A program made the translations under genes and the position numbers. The notes beneath the pieces were generated by a model. It saw only the letters and a program-made list of their open reading frames with translations, did no database searches and was not told the origin of the DNA. From positions 54,759,501-54,823,500 of the forward strand of contig CM065378.1 in assembly GCA_033060915.1 (NCBI GenBank): a DNA stretch of 64,000 nucleotides. Direction: 5' to 3'. Below are positions 1-11,930 of this stretch, piece by piece. This stretch comes from Euryodendron excelsum. Its lineage: Eukaryota > Streptophyta > Magnoliopsida > Ericales > Pentaphylacaceae. Position 1 is the first letter of the stretch, and each line of letters opens with the position of its first letter.

Positions 1-564
1 TTCAATCATGTTACGGTATAATTGTGTTAAACTATTATAAAAGTATTGCACAGGTCTCCATGTCTCAAAACCATGATGAGGACATTTCAACATTAAATCT
101 TTAAATCTTTCCCAACTTTCATAAAATTTTTCATCTTCTTGTTGAGAGAAATCAGATATCTCTCTTCTTAAGGCATTAGTCTTAGCCATTGAAAAAAATT
201 TAGAAAGAAATTTCTTCACTAACGACTCCCATGAAGTGACTGAGCCAGATGGTAAAGAATTTAATCATGCCTTTGCTTTATCCTTTAAAGAGAAAGGAAA
301 AAGACGCAATTTCACAGACTCATCCGAAAAATTTTGGAACCTAAATGTAGCGTAGATTACAACAAAATCTTTCATATGCATGTAAGGATCCTCTCTCTCT
401 AACCCATGAAATATTAGAAGAAGTTGTATTATGTGAGGCTTCAACTCAAAATGTGTTCCATTAGTTGTAGGCAACACTATACAAGAAAGAGGATTCATGG
501 TTATGGGAGCAAATAAGTCTCTAAGAGATTTGGATTCATTAACATTTTCGAAGTTATCCCCCAT
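1..564 (-). pseudogene. Athila-type Ty3/gypsy gag, 5' part, cut by window edge
   Basis: The frame starts at 564 on the minus strand and reads through a typical plant gypsy Gag N-terminus, with LRDLFAPITMNP near residue 15 and HFELKPHIIQLL near residue 38, motifs I associate with the Athila clade. Gag would form the virus-like particle that packages element RNA. The frame is broken once: a stop at about 263-265 stands where the family has a tryptophan (TGG to TGA). After it the same frame continues to the window edge with recognisable Gag sequence (SWESLVKKFLSKFF, then FYESWERFKDL). The rest of the element lies left of the window. The call of a gypsy Gag is sure; the clade name rests on remembered family motifs. 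Confidence 0.85.
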
Positions 565-1146
565 GTTTGATATATTTTTATTTGCTTTTGTTTGATTTCT
601 TAATCTTCTCCTAAGTGTATTTTCAATCTCTGGATCAAATGGTGCTAACTATAAATTTTTCGATCGACCACCAAACATACACCAATTGGAGAAGGCAGAA
701 TAGACAAGGAAAGTCTTATTCGCAATTCAAGAGATGGATTTGAACTAAACGGCCTAGACCCGACCTAACTAGAATATTTAGAAGATGTAAATAAACTAAA
801 TAGATGAAGGGAGAGATGAATTATCAAGATTTCAGGAAAAATCTCGAACTTTGTTTTTAAATTTTCTGCGCAGCAGTCAGTATTTTGACTATATCTTTCG
901 CGTCTGAAATTTGATTGATCTGATTCAAGCTGTGTTAGAAAGCTAACTGAATTCTCTACAAATTTTCCAGAAATAAGAATTTTCAAATTATGATGTTTAC
1001 TAGCCGAAAAACAGCTCACAATTAGAGTCTAAAAATCAGAAATATTTTCTACGCAAATATTTTTATTTTTTAAATTTTTTTTAAGAAACTAATTAAACTC
1101 CTAGAAGGGTTTGGTAAATCTGAATCTAACTTGTTTTCTAATTAAG
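565..1146 (-). other. Untranslated leader of the Athila-like element
   Basis: This stretch lies between the primer-binding site and the gag start. It is AT-rich, has no long frame in gag orientation and matches the usual position of the 5' untranslated leader. The short frame at 765-1019 looks like chance. Confidence 0.55.
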
Positions 1147-1164
1147 TCCCTGGAAACAGCGCCA
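1147..1164 (-). promoter_or_regulatory. Primer-binding site, tRNA-Asp type
   Basis: On the minus strand the sequence reads TGGCGCTGTTTCCAGGGA. This matches the tRNA-Asp-complementary site usual in Athila elements at about 15 of 18 positions. It lies 6-9 nt from the LTR end, where reverse transcription would be primed, and gives the element its minus orientation. Confidence 0.75.
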
Positions 1165-1170
1165 AAAACT

Positions 1171-2553
1171 TGATGTGATAATTTTATTACTCACAAGTGC
1201 ACGAATCGGATTGAAGTATAAGAATCTGAGTGCGAGGTCGATCCCACATGGACTTGTAAAATTTTAGAAAATAAATTAGAATAAATCTAGTTTACCCTAA
1301 CCTAGTTAAGAAATCTTGAGTTTGTTTAATTAATCTAACAATAGGCAAAAATAACTAAATAAACAAGCAAACAATTAATTAGCAAATAATAATAAAGAGA
1401 TGAGAGAAATCAAATCAAGATGACTAAGGTTTTAGAATCCACACACATGCATTATAATAAATTTTCACGTAATTCAAATTATTTTCCTAATTCACTTCAC
1501 AATAATGTCGTAATCAAACTTGTTATTATGGAAAATATAACATTAAAATCACTTTAATAAATAAACTAATGTATACTCTTCCTAACTTTAATGTTCAAGA
1601 TAAAAAATTCATATGTTTACATTCGAAAATAAATCACATAAGAAATTCAATATTTGAAATTGTACTAGTACATAACAAGGCTAATAATTAATCCAACAAT
1701 CTCAAATCATGAACAAAATTCATATCCAAAATTATTGACTTTAATTAAATCTAGGTAAGAGTATTAAACAATTAAAACACGTGTTTGGAAAATAAATATA
1801 AATCACATGTCAAGTCATTACAAAGTATGGAGTTTCATCCTCAACCCTAGTATGAAAACTTAGCCACTCATGATTTTAACATCCATTGAAAGCTAAAAAA
1901 ATAAAACATAAAACCTGGACACGTAAAAGAATAAAGCTTCAAAAACTTTGTGTTCCAAGTCTTTGTCTTCTTTTTCCTCCTTCTTCTTTTTTTCTTTTTC
2001 TCTTCGGCTTTTTCTCTTCTGCTCCCCTTCGGTTGTGCGGCTAGGTCCCTCCTTTTGCTGCGGCTGCTATGTGATCCTTTTTCCCTTGAGTTCTATAGCT
2101 GGAGAACCCTCACTAGGGATTCGTTTTCCCTTTTTATTCTTTCCTTGGCTGCCCCCATACCCTTGTCCGTACAGCTCTTAGGCTAGCTTTTTGTTTTTGT
2201 TTTTTTTTTAATTTATTCTTTTCCCTGTTTTTCCTTGCTTCTTCTTCTTGCCCACGCTACACCCATGCACGTATATACATATTATATATATATATATATA
2301 TATGAATATATATCTTTTTGCTTTTCTTTAAATGGCTTCCTTTAATAGCTGAAGGATTTTCCTTCTAGTCTCCTTGCTTAAATAGAATTGTTAAAAGATT
2401 TGATTCTTTAAACACTTATTTCTTATTTTGGCTAGGATTCTTCCTTTTTGCTCTTCTATCAAAATTTGCAATAAAAACAATAATATAAGTAAATAAATAA
2501 TAACTAAATAATATAATTAAAGGATAAAAATATATAAATTATGTGACTTATTA
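1171..2553 (-). repeat. 5' LTR of the Athila-like element (outer edge approximate)
   Basis: The inner edge is set by the primer site: the plus strand begins TGATGTGATAATTTT at 1171 (TG at 1171 or 1174). The outer edge is placed near 2553 because homology to the Mutator-type element at 4376 begins abruptly there. I do not see a clean CA end, so this edge is uncertain. The interval holds pyrimidine-rich stretches at 1965-2250 and a TA run near 2282-2302, with no credible gene. The partner LTR would lie beyond the left edge of the window. Confidence 0.5.
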
Positions 2554-3453
2554 ACGTGCGAGGTCTAAGGGGATTGAGGAGGTGTCGAAAGCGTTAACGT
2601 CGTCGTACTTGCTGTTTGAGGGGTGTTTATGTTTCTTTTTGATGGGGTCACCATTGGGGGCAGTGGAAGGGGAAGTGGTGGGGATTTTGAGGGTTTCACC
2701 GAAGGATATGGCGATGGCGTGGCTGGTGCCAGTTCTGGTAGCGGCGATGATGGCTGGCTCGGCATGCTTAACAACCTCCAGATGGTCTTATCGTCAGACT
2801 TGTGGTTGAGCTCTCGAGTTAGTTGGAAGATACGGGTTGAGCAGGCGGCAGGCATTCAGAATCTTTCACCCTTGGCCCTCCACCTTCGTGTGGTAGTCCT
2901 TCATCGATGCCCGCTTTAGAGGCTGCATTGCTGCTGGCCACATCTGTACTGGCATGGACATCGCTATCGATACCATCCTAATTGTCGGTGGTGGCCGTGA
3001 CTATAGTCTCTCGTCCACGTCTGGCTCATCCTTGAATGACACCACCGTCACCACCGCCACATAAGGTGGTTGCTCCACCATTGGTGCGCTACAATATGGA
3101 ACGTTCTTGTCGTTGCCGGTGTGGTCTTTGTTGTGACTATTGGAGTCTGTATCACCTTCACTGTTGATTCCATAATTGATGGGCCGTTTATTGTTGTCTT
3201 CATCAACCTCTTGTTTCTGTAGTAAAAGCCTTAGTATTTAGATGAAAAAGGATGCAAAATTCCTTTAAAGCCACTTACAGTAAGGCACGTGCAAGTTATG
3301 TGACTCTTTTTCGTCTAGATTTCTGATAGCATCCACAATAAGGGTCATATTGGAGCTTGACCAGAAGTTTGAGGTGTTGATTGGTGCAATTAGAAGTATA
3401 GGGGGCAAAGTGGGACGCAATGTAAACTTTAAAGGAGGAAAACGTAATTGACC
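2554..3453. mobile_element. Mutator-type element, copy 1 (left end missing)
   Basis: This is a diverged copy of the element at 4113-5275 in the same orientation, offset by 1822 bp. Its right inverted end (about 3222-3453) closes with GTAATTGACC, followed by TTATAATTA as in the intact copy. The left 263 bp are absent; in their place stands the LTR of the Athila-like element. The simplest reading is that the retrotransposon inserted into this copy. On the minus strand about 70 codons (3222 down to 3004) stay open, as in copy 2. No transposase is present. Confidence 0.7.
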
Positions 3454-3679
3454 TTATAATTATATATAGTTATTTTTGGTTGCGTATGTTTGGGATTTTC
3501 TCTCACTAGACTGGTAAGAAAATGAAGGAGAGATGATGGAAGAGAATTGTAGAGGAGAGTCGTAGAAAATGAAGTCAGTCTTGCTCCAGAGATAGGTATT
3601 TATCAATAGAACATAGACCCTCCCCCACTCTACCATTTATGCTAATAACCTAATTGATTAACAACATGTTACTCAAATT
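3454..3679. repeat. Right flank of Mutator-type copy 1, tandem duplicate of 5276-5437
   Basis: The sequence after the element (GCGTATGTTTGGGATTT, later TAGACCCTCCCCCACTCTAC) recurs in the same order after copy 2. The element and its flank were therefore duplicated together rather than inserted twice. Confidence 0.75.
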
Positions 3680-3900
3680 TGAGTCATTAGTAGTATACTA
3701 GCCAGATACCATTTCTTAGAAAAGACTCTCCAAAGTTCAAATAGAATTAGCTAACTTCGCAAAGCACCACCCCAAAACTTTCTGAAGTCAAATCCTAATT
3801 GTGTTGGATGAAAGTCATTTCATCACATCCGAATGTGGAAGTGGAGTCTGTCAGACCCATTAATCATCTATTAGAAAATTGCAAGTATATATATACATAT
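3680..3900. repeat. Dispersed segment, second copy split at 13.76-18.03 kb
   Basis: Three blocks here reappear in order further right. TAGTAGTATACTA and TTCTTAG recur at 13.78 kb, CCAAAGTTCAAATAGAAT at 14.13 kb, and CTAATTGTGTTGGATGAAA at 17.93 kb. No coding sequence is evident. Confidence 0.7.
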
Positions 3901-4103
3901 ATATTCTAGGAAGAAAAGAAAAAGAAAAAGAAAAAGGCTGCCATTCTCGGTTGTCTTACTAGTGAAGTAATGCATTTACCTCTTTTTTTTCCTTTATCTT
4001 CTAGAAGTGGAATCTGTCTCCAAATCATGTACAGAAAGGGTGATTCGACGGTTTGAATCATTCTATGAGAGAGAAAACGACTTCTGCGTAATAAATGAGG
4101 GAA
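3901..4103. other. Spacer, no gene seen
   Basis: A purine-rich tract near 3908-3936 is followed by ordinary AT-rich spacer up to the target duplication of the Mutator-type element. Confidence 0.5.
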
Positions 4104-4112
4104 TTATAATTA

Positions 4113-5275
4113 GGGTCAATTACATTTTTCACACTTACAGTTTACATCGTATCTCACTTTGCCCCCTATACTTCTAATTGCACTAGTCTACACCTCAAAC
4201 TTTTGGTTAAGCTCAAATGTGACCCTTCTGGTAGATGCCGTCTGAAATATACATGAAAAAGAACCACATGACTTGCACGTGCCTTGCTACAAGGGGCTTT
4301 AGAGGGATTTGACACCCATTCCCTCCTAAATACTAGGGCTTTCTCCGATTATTTACTTTTATGATCATCGGCCAAGAGGTGCGAGGCCGGAGGGGATTGA
4401 GGTTGCGTCGAGAGCGTTGACATCGACGTACTCGCTGTTTGAGGGGTGCTTGTGTTTCTTCTTCATGGGGTCGCCATTGGGGGCAGTGGAAGAGGAGGTG
4501 GTTGGGATTTTGAGGGTTTCGCCAAAGGACATTATGATGGCGAGGACGGTGCCAGTTCCGGTAGCGGTGATGATGGCCGGCTCGGCATGCTTAGCAACCA
4601 CTGGATGGTCTTGCCATCGGACTTGTGGCCAAGCTCTCAAGTTAGTTGGAAGATACGAGATGCGTAGGTGGCAGGCATTCGGATTCTCCACCCCTGGCCC
4701 TCCACCTTTGTGTGGCAATCCTTCGTCGATGCCCTTTTTAGAGGCTGCATCATTGTTGGCCTCATCTGTACTGGCATGGGCATCGCTACTGGAACCATCC
4801 TAATTGCCAGCAGTAGCCATGGTTATAATATCTCCTCCATGTTTGGCTCCTCCTTAATCGACACCACCGTCGCCACCACCACATGAGGTGGTTGCTCAGC
4901 CGTTGGTGTGCTATACGATGGAATGTTCTTGTCATTGCCGGTGTGGTCTTTGTTGTGACTATTTGAGTTTGCATCACCTCCATCGTTGATTCTGTAATTA
5001 ACGAGCCATTTATCATTGTCTTCCTCTTATTTCTGTAGTGAAAGCCCAAGCCCTAGTATTTAAGCAGAAAAGGATGCAAAATTCCTCTAAAGCCCCTTGC
5101 GACAAGGCACGTGCAGGTCACGTGGCTCTTTTCCTTCTAGATTTCAGACAGCATCCACCAGAAGGGTCATATTGGAGCTTAACCAAAAGTTTGAGGCATT
5201 GACTGGTGCAATTAGGAGTACATGGAGAAAAGTGGGACACAGTGTAAATTGTAAGGGTGAAAAATGTAATTGACC
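4113..5275. mobile_element. Non-autonomous Mutator-type element, complete
   Basis: The element is 1163 bp with inverted ends of about 230 bp (4113-4343 and 5044-5275). The left end starts GGGTCAATTACATTTTTCAC and the right end mirrors it with one base missing at the tip. It is flanked by the perfect 9-bp direct repeat TTATAATTA (4104-4112 and 5276-5284). Long inverted ends plus a 9-bp duplication are the hallmark of the Mutator superfamily. The interior is much richer in G and C than its surroundings and carries no transposase, so it needs one in trans. The GC-rich, partly open interior resembles a captured host gene fragment (Pack-MULE type), which is inference. Confidence 0.88.
4365..4718 (-). 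CDS. Coding-like payload of the Mutator-type element, unknown product
   Basis: The frame gives 117 residues, including a Ser/Thr/Pro-rich stretch ([19 protein letters not shown]) and the tail [14 protein letters not shown] just before the left inverted end. Upstream in the same frame, after one stop, comes an Asp/Ser/Ala-rich stretch. A different minus frame, open for about 70 codons from 5040 to 4827, is also open in copy 1, so the payload may have been an exon series. I recognise no family. GC content and codon use differ sharply from the spacer around it, which suggests capture of host sequence. It could also be a chance frame in GC-rich DNA. Confidence 0.35.
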   Translation of the reverse strand: MPHKGGGPGVENPNACHLRISYLPTNLRAWPQVRWQDHPVVAKHAEPAIITATGTGTVLAIIMSFGETLKIPTTSSSTAPNGDPMKKKHKHPSNSEYVDVNALDATSIPSGLAPLGR

Positions 5276-5437
5276 TTATAATTATATTTGATTGCGTATG
5301 TTTGGGATTTGTAAAGGATAGTTATGGAAAATGAAGTGGGTCTTGCTCTAGAGATGGGTATTTATCAATAGAATGTAGACCCTCCCCCACTCTACTATTT
5401 AAATAACCTTATTGATTAACAATATGTTACTCAAATC
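5276..5437. repeat. Right flank of Mutator-type copy 2
   Basis: Same sequence and order as 3454-3679 with a roughly 60-bp deletion. The first nine bases are the target duplication. Confidence 0.72.
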
Positions 5438-6967
5438 TCAATTATGTTTTACAGAACCTAAGATTAAGAAGAAGAAAAAAATAATATGTTGATTCCACCA
5501 TTTCAATAGAGAGAAGAATTATGACCGTAGAATTGGTGAATGAATACGTAACTAATAGTAATATTAGAGCATCCAAAGCAGGTATTGAGATCTAAGCTTT
5601 AACTCAACATAGGTAAGATGGGGGCTTTCGTAAATCACTGTATGATGTTGATGGACAATACTTATTGATGAACGTATAAAATAACCTATTTACATACCTA
5701 TTTTTTTTATACCAAGAAAAAAAGGAAAAAAAATTTAATGCGGGAGAATTAAGACTACAAATACCAATAATACTAGTATGTAATTTCAACAAAAGTTCAT
5801 GTACATGTGATCTCCTTGAGAAATATTCCTCCATTCCCTGACAACATATTGATAAGAAAGTAATCTTAGGCTTTAGTCTACAGCTCCCACATTTCAGGAA
5901 TTTTTTGAAAAAGTGACACACATAAGTTTTCCTTTTCTTTTCTCGAAGTTGTACAAAGCTATTAAGCTTTTGCCCCAAACAAGTAACTTACTTTAGCCCA
6001 TGGTTTATTTTTGTCCTATTACACTCTCTCGTATTAGTTCATAGCTCGTGCCTATAGCATCTCTTGCAAAACTAATAGTAACCTTATTTAATTCTGACAT
6101 TTTTTGACGAAAGGATTAACGGTACAATTAATACGAACTGCTCTATCCATTTGTAGATATATGACATTTTAAACAATTGTAATACAAAATTCTCAAAAAC
6201 ACACTTCATTTTTTGAGTGTTTCTCCTGCTTTCAAGAACTGAAGTTAAAAACAAATTAAATACTTCAGGAATTTGGTTCAAAACCCTAATCTAAACAAAG
6301 TTTTTTTTAACTTCTAAAAACATAATTTTGTTAAAACAATATGATTTCCCTTATTATACAACTCTTTCCAATATAGCACAAATTGGCAAAACACTAATTC
6401 AATTTCTACTATAAAGCTAAAAAGTACCGAAAAATAAATTCAACCACAAAAAAATAACCAAAGCAAGCTTAGAAACTGAATAGAAGTGTTAGATAACAAT
6501 AATTGAGGTCACGTATTCGACTCATCCTTCATTCTCTAAGGTACTAGTACTCTAATGCACCCAAAAAGAAAAAGAAAAAGCAATCTTAGAAACAATACAA
6601 AGAGAAAGTGGACAAACATCTATACAAGCAATTTTTTTTTTGAAATATCCATGTCTAACCGTTTGATCCAAGGAGGGAAATTCCTTTTGATTGAAATTTA
6701 AAAGCTCAATTTTTTGCTTCTCCTTGTACCATTAAACATCAACTTCAGGTAGATGAAGTGTATTAAACGCTTGTTCCTATTTTTAGCTTGAGAAATGATA
6801 AGGACACTCGCGGTGGTCCATCATTTGCCAGTTGATGGCCACCACATCAATTGGGTTCCACCTCCTTAACCTATTTTTAGCTTTGTAGTACCACTAACGC
6901 AACCAACCCGACTCTCTCATTCTCTTTCTAACGTCTATTTGCTCAAAAAAAAAAATGGCAAAAAGAG
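5438..6967. other. AT-rich spacer, no gene seen
   Basis: The region is A/T-rich with short homopolymers and no credible frame; the 124-codon minus frame at 5604-5978 has no recognisable motif. Bases 5795-5850 resemble 38512-38570 (both hold GTGATCTCC and, further on, CCTGACAACAT), so a dispersed repeat is present. A purine tract lies near 6570-6590. The final bases are the left flank of the copia element. Confidence 0.5.
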
Positions 6968-6972
6968 GAGAC

Positions 6973-7364
6973 TGTTATGAAAGAGTTGAATGGTGGATGA
7001 TCGCAAACATGTGATTTGCAACCTACTACTATTGGTTGTCTATATAAACAGAAGAAGAAAGAGAAAGAAGAAAGAGACAAAAGCGAGAGAGAGACAGAAG
7101 AGAGAGAGAGAAAGAAAAGAAGAGAAAGAAGAAGAGCAAAAGAGAAGGAAGGAAAATGCAAAGAGTATAGGTAAACTATTTACATTTCTATTGTCTTTAT
7201 ATTTTTTCTTATGAAAGTAATACATGCTTGGGTGATCAAGAAGATCTATCCCCATAGTTCTAGAAGAACTATTGACTTATTATTTAACAATTCCAGAAGA
7301 ACTAGTTTTATTATATTCTGTGTTTAAATATTTTGCTTGCTTCACATTCATTTAGTTTATAACA
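6973..7364 (+). repeat. 5' LTR of the copia element
   Basis: 392 bp, TG to CA, with the terminal inverted hexamer TGTTAT/ATAACA. A TATA box (TCTATATAAACAG, about 7038-7050) precedes a long GA-rich tract in the transcribed part. The target duplication GAGAC precedes it. Confidence 0.92.
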
Positions 7365-7378
7365 CGTTATCAGCATGA
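7365..7378 (+). promoter_or_regulatory. Primer-binding-like site
   Basis: CGTTATCAGCATGA follows the LTR at once. Only the core resembles the initiator tRNA-Met site (TATCAG). A similar start is familiar in plant copia elements, but the primer cannot be settled from sequence alone. Confidence 0.5.
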
Positions 7379-9515
7379 TGCTTTAAGTACTTTGTGTTCT
7401 TCCTTCATTTTATGTGTAATTTATCTTCATTTTGGCTTCTTTACCATTCACTAAATTCGTATGAATAGTATGAATAGTAATTCAACTGTTAAAATGAATA
7501 GTATTTATTTCAACACTTTGTTGCTTTATTTCTCTCAAATCTTGCATGTTTTGCCTATGATATTTATAAATCTGGAATCCTTATTTTAATACTTGTTCAT
7601 AGACATGTGACTTGACTATATTTTGATGTCTAGATTGAAAGTTATAATAAAAACAAAAATAGTAATATTATATATATATATATATATATCGATCGAATGA
7701 ACTCTACTATTCATTCTACTTTTCATGAATAGTGATAAATAGTAATTGCATAGTAATTATATAAAACAATAATCAATAGTATGGTAATACTTTTCACCGT
7801 TCTGTCAGTTACCATTTATTATAATACCCACCTAACATTAATATGATCGGTAGAGATTTTTACATGATTATTCACTGATAATTGTCAGATTTTATTATAT
7901 GTATTGCCTTAAAAAAAGCAAAAGAAATCAAGCATTCCTGTAAAATGTTTATTAAGGCTTGTACGCAGTTTATTTAATTATTATTACTTTATAAGGACGA
8001 TTTGTCGCCTGCTACTGCTTTAATTTATGTTGTTGCTATTATTTAACTATATTTGTTATGGACGCTACCAAATTTGGTTTATCCTTGTGTTATCATTGAA
8101 TGCTTGAAAAATACAAGTGCTAGAAGCCTGTAATTTTTCACAAGCCTCATTATGATTTACTGCACCTGGAGTTGTAAGATTATCAATAAATGTACTTGAA
8201 GTTGCAAGGCAATGATTTAGTGCACCTGAAGTTGTAATAACAAGGATGTAGTACAGTACTGCCAAATAAAAGAATGAGTACGATTTTTATTACCTACAAT
8301 GAAAATGATGTGGAGAAAATCTTCCTGATGAATATATGATAGAAAAATATATTTATATTTTATGCATCCAACGTGCTCTAGTAGTAGCAATATTAAGAGT
8401 GTTAATTTAGAAATTGTATTCCAATGGAACATCGTGTAAATATAAGAAAAGTAAGAGTAAATAGTTAAGTTACTATTTATGCAAACTATTTCGGTACTAT
8501 TTATGAGTTTCACATTATTTTAATTTTGTTCCTCATTTTCTTCCTATGTTTTCAGTAGTGTTATATCATCTTTCTGAACAAAATACAAATTTATAATATG
8601 TATCAATCCCTGAAGTGATAAGTGAATGGTATGGATCCAGTGTAGTGTAGCTCACTCAATCGAGTGCTATAATTAGCTGATACATGTGGCCAATGTTATA
8701 TCATTCCTTGAAGTGAATGTAATTTTATTTGATAGTCATGAATATTGTCACAGATGTGATTACAATGTAATAATCATTGAATTTTTGGAGATAACCTGAC
8801 TGTTATAAATGCCACTAGAAGTGGAATAATGTGAGCTCAACCTCTCAAGAAGTATGGAGATGTTTCATTGGTTACGTACTTGTAGTACAATGATTAAATA
8901 TTCAATAGATTGCTATGATAGAATAATTTTGGCAATGAAACATTATATTAATTTTGCATTTGAAGGTATGGATCATACCAATGAGTTAATTATTACAAAT
9001 ATGAATGGGGAAAATATATGTCTAATAGACATTATTAAAACGCACACAATTCTTTGATATAGCATAAACTTAACATTAGCTGAAATTAATGTTAAAACAA
9101 TATCAAGCATTACAAATTGATTGAAGGCTCTAGACGAGCTAAGCTCTAGAAGAGTTATGTTTTATAAGAGCTAACACAATGTGGTCAAGAGGAATAAAAC
9201 TCTATATTGATGATACATTTACTAGCAGTACAAGAAATTTGCACAACTCTTATAGATATTTTTACTTTATTTCTGTTATATTAGGAGCATATGATGAAAA
9301 AGAATATTGCAATACAGGTAATGAAAAATATATTTGTTTACACTTATCCTTTCATGCTAGAAGCATATAATAGAGAAACTTGCTACTTTTCTTTTGGGTT
9401 ATATTATATTATAAATCACCTGCAGTGATACAACAGAAACATTTATGGATTACCTGCAGTGACAGCATATGAAGTGATACACCAGAAGTGATTTGATCCC
9501 AAAAGAATTTTATAT
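7379..9515 (+). pseudogene. Decayed gag and protease region of the copia element
   Basis: This part of the interior should encode Gag and the protease. I see no intact Gag or zinc knuckle. Near 9065-9115 a plus frame reads INLTLAEINVKTIS, which resembles the stretch between protease and integrase of copia polyproteins. The longest open pieces (8854-9057, 9179-9370) are short. Motifs such as CACCTGAAGTTGT recur between 8090 and 9490. A TA run lies at about 7670-7689. The domain is placed mainly by position. Confidence 0.5.
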
Positions 9516-11837
9516 TTTAACATGATCGTCTTGGTCATCTAAGATTAGCAATGATATGTCCAATACTTCACAATTTTCATGGACATCCGCTAATATATCT
9601 CTCATTTATGCATATATATACAATGATTACGTCTTTATTTACTATTAACTCTTATATTTTGCGGATAGATGTTGCGTCAGTTTTCCCACCATTAGGGGGA
9701 GATAAGACGTAGCGTGACCCTCAGATAAGTCAATGTAAATCTGAAGTTCACAAAGAAATTATTTACTTATATATGATTGCAAATCAATTACCTGAAGCAT
9801 TCACTGACACAAAGATGATAATCAAATCATATCGATACCAGCTGCTAATGCTACAACACATATTAATGTCCCTGTACGACAATATGTTGATGTCCCTATA
9901 GAATCATATGTTCATATAATAGCACATGAAAAACGTGAGAGACATATTGGTGCAAAAATTAAACTCTCAGAAAGAGAAAAGCACAACAAAATGAGCACCT
10001 TCTTGAAGAAGGAACTCCTGAAAAGCAATTTCCTGAAGACAAAAATGAACCTCTAGAGGAGGAATCTTCATCATCTAAACTTTCTAAAGAAACTCCTATA
10101 AAAGAATTTCCAGAAGAGAAACCTCTTGAAGAGATATCCCTTACAGAGGAAATGGTACCTGAAAATAATGAGATCTTAATGAATAATAATGAGAATACAA
10201 GAGAATGATAGAACAGAAATAACGTTGTTGTTTCCAACATATTTCTATTTAAAGTGACTCTTGCAAATTACCAGATGTAATGCAGAGACTAAACCACAGA
10301 TAGTTGACAAATGTCGATAATATGATCGATCAAAATGAAAAGAAATTACTAAGTTAGAATTAAACTTATTAGCATAATGTAAAGTATTGAACTTGTTGTT
10401 CAAACACCAGAAGATGAAAATATCGGACTTGTAGTCCAAACACCAGTAGATGTCGGACCTATAGTTCAAACACCAGAAGCTGTAAAGTATTTGGACCAGT
10501 AGTCCATCGACCTGAAGATATAAAATCGGTTTTATACAAATGGATATTTGCGCAATAAGAAAATGGAATAGTGCGATAGAAAGCACGACTCGTACCAGAA
10601 GATTTCTCATAGAGACTTGGTATTGACTATAATGAGAAATTCTATCCTATAAGGATATAATTACATTCATATTATTGATTAGTTTGTCAGTCTCAGAAGA
10701 ACTGGATATGTATCTAATGATTGTATAACAGTCTATTCATATGATGGATTGCGTAATAATATATGTATGAAAATTCTTGTATGGGTTATACCAAGCTAGA
10801 CGCAGATGGTACAATTATTCCAATAAATATCGATTGAAAGATATGTGAATAGTACAATTGTCCATACATTATTTTTGGAATTTGGATTTCTTATTATTGC
10901 AATTTTGAATATTATTGGTCTCTGGAAGAGATTACAAAAGATACTAGTTATTTAAAGAATAACTTTGAACTTAAATACCTTGGAAAAAGAAATTATTGTC
11001 TTGTCTTGCAGATGAAGCATTTGTCAGAAGAATTTTATTCATCTGTTGACATATACAAAAAAATGTTATATTGAACAAGCTCATCCATAAAATTCTCCAA
11101 TGGTTGTCTGATCAATTGATGTATAGCAAGATAGCTTCTTTCCGTTCTCGAGAAGATGGTGACGAATTTTTTTGGTCCTGAAGTACCATATCTTAGTACT
11201 ATCGGTGCTCTTATATCTCCTGCAAATTGTACAAGACTTGATATCACATTCTCTGTCAACGTATTGGCAAGATATAGTTCTGTACCAACTCAACGACATT
11301 GGAAAGGAATTAAGTATATACTGCATTACCTACGAGGGACAACTGATATGGGCTTATGCTATTCAAAAAAGCCACAACTTGAAGTAATTGGCTATGCAGA
11401 CATTGACTACCTTTTGAATCCACATAAAGCTCGATCTCAAACTGGGTATGTGTTTACTTATGGTAACACTGTTATATCCTGGTGATCAGTAAAGCAGATA
11501 TTGACGGCAACTTCTTCAAATCATTCTGAGATATTCGCAATTCATGAAGCAAGTCGAGAATGCATTTGGTTGAAATTAGGGATGGCAACGGGGCGGGTTT
11601 GGGACGGGTTTATCCCAACCCGACCCCGCCCCAATTAAAAAAACCCTCCCCCATCCCTGTCCCAAACCCGTGACAAGTTAGAACTTAGAACCCCACCCCC
11701 GCCCCGTTTAAAAAAATCCCAACCCACCCCTGCCCCGCCCCTGCTCCATTTAAAAATTAATTCCACGTGGCCATCCTTTGATGGTAGTTAATTTGCTATA
11801 AAAGGCAACTGGCCTTAGCTGTAGGCTTGGCTGTGGC

Positions 11838-11888
11838 TTTATAAAGACTAAGTTGCCTTTGCTTTGTATTAGAATTTCGATGTGGGAC
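11838..11888 (-). promoter_or_regulatory. snRNA-type promoter module (USE plus TATA), minus strand
   Basis: On the minus strand GTCCCACATCG (11888-11878) is a full match to the plant upstream sequence element RTCCCACATCG. After 32 nt comes TTTATAAA (11845-11838). The longer gap is that of Pol II snRNA promoters rather than U6-type Pol III ones. No known snRNA follows. Activity is unproven; similar motifs occur in plant repeats without known snRNA function. Confidence 0.45.
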
Positions 11889-11930
11889 AAAAGTGTAAGG
11901 TCTTGCCTTTAGACAAAGTTATAACTCTTT

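Noticed and set aside
1948..2186. Two overlapping plus frames of 77-78 codons
   Set aside because: They lie in a pyrimidine-rich tract of an LTR, give Phe/Leu/Ser-rich peptides in two frames at once and show no domain.
2565..2919. Overlapping frames on both strands in Mutator-type copy 1
   Set aside because: GC-rich sequence keeps several frames open by chance. Only the stretch also open in copy 2 was treated as possibly coding.
5604..5978. 124-codon minus frame
   Set aside because: Composition follows the AT-rich spacer. Its partner sequence near 38.5 kb is open in a different frame only, so coding constraint is unlikely.
6943..7255. Frames on both strands in the copia LTR
   Set aside because: They are products of the GA/TC tract. 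The same artefact appears in the other LTR at 12700-12934.
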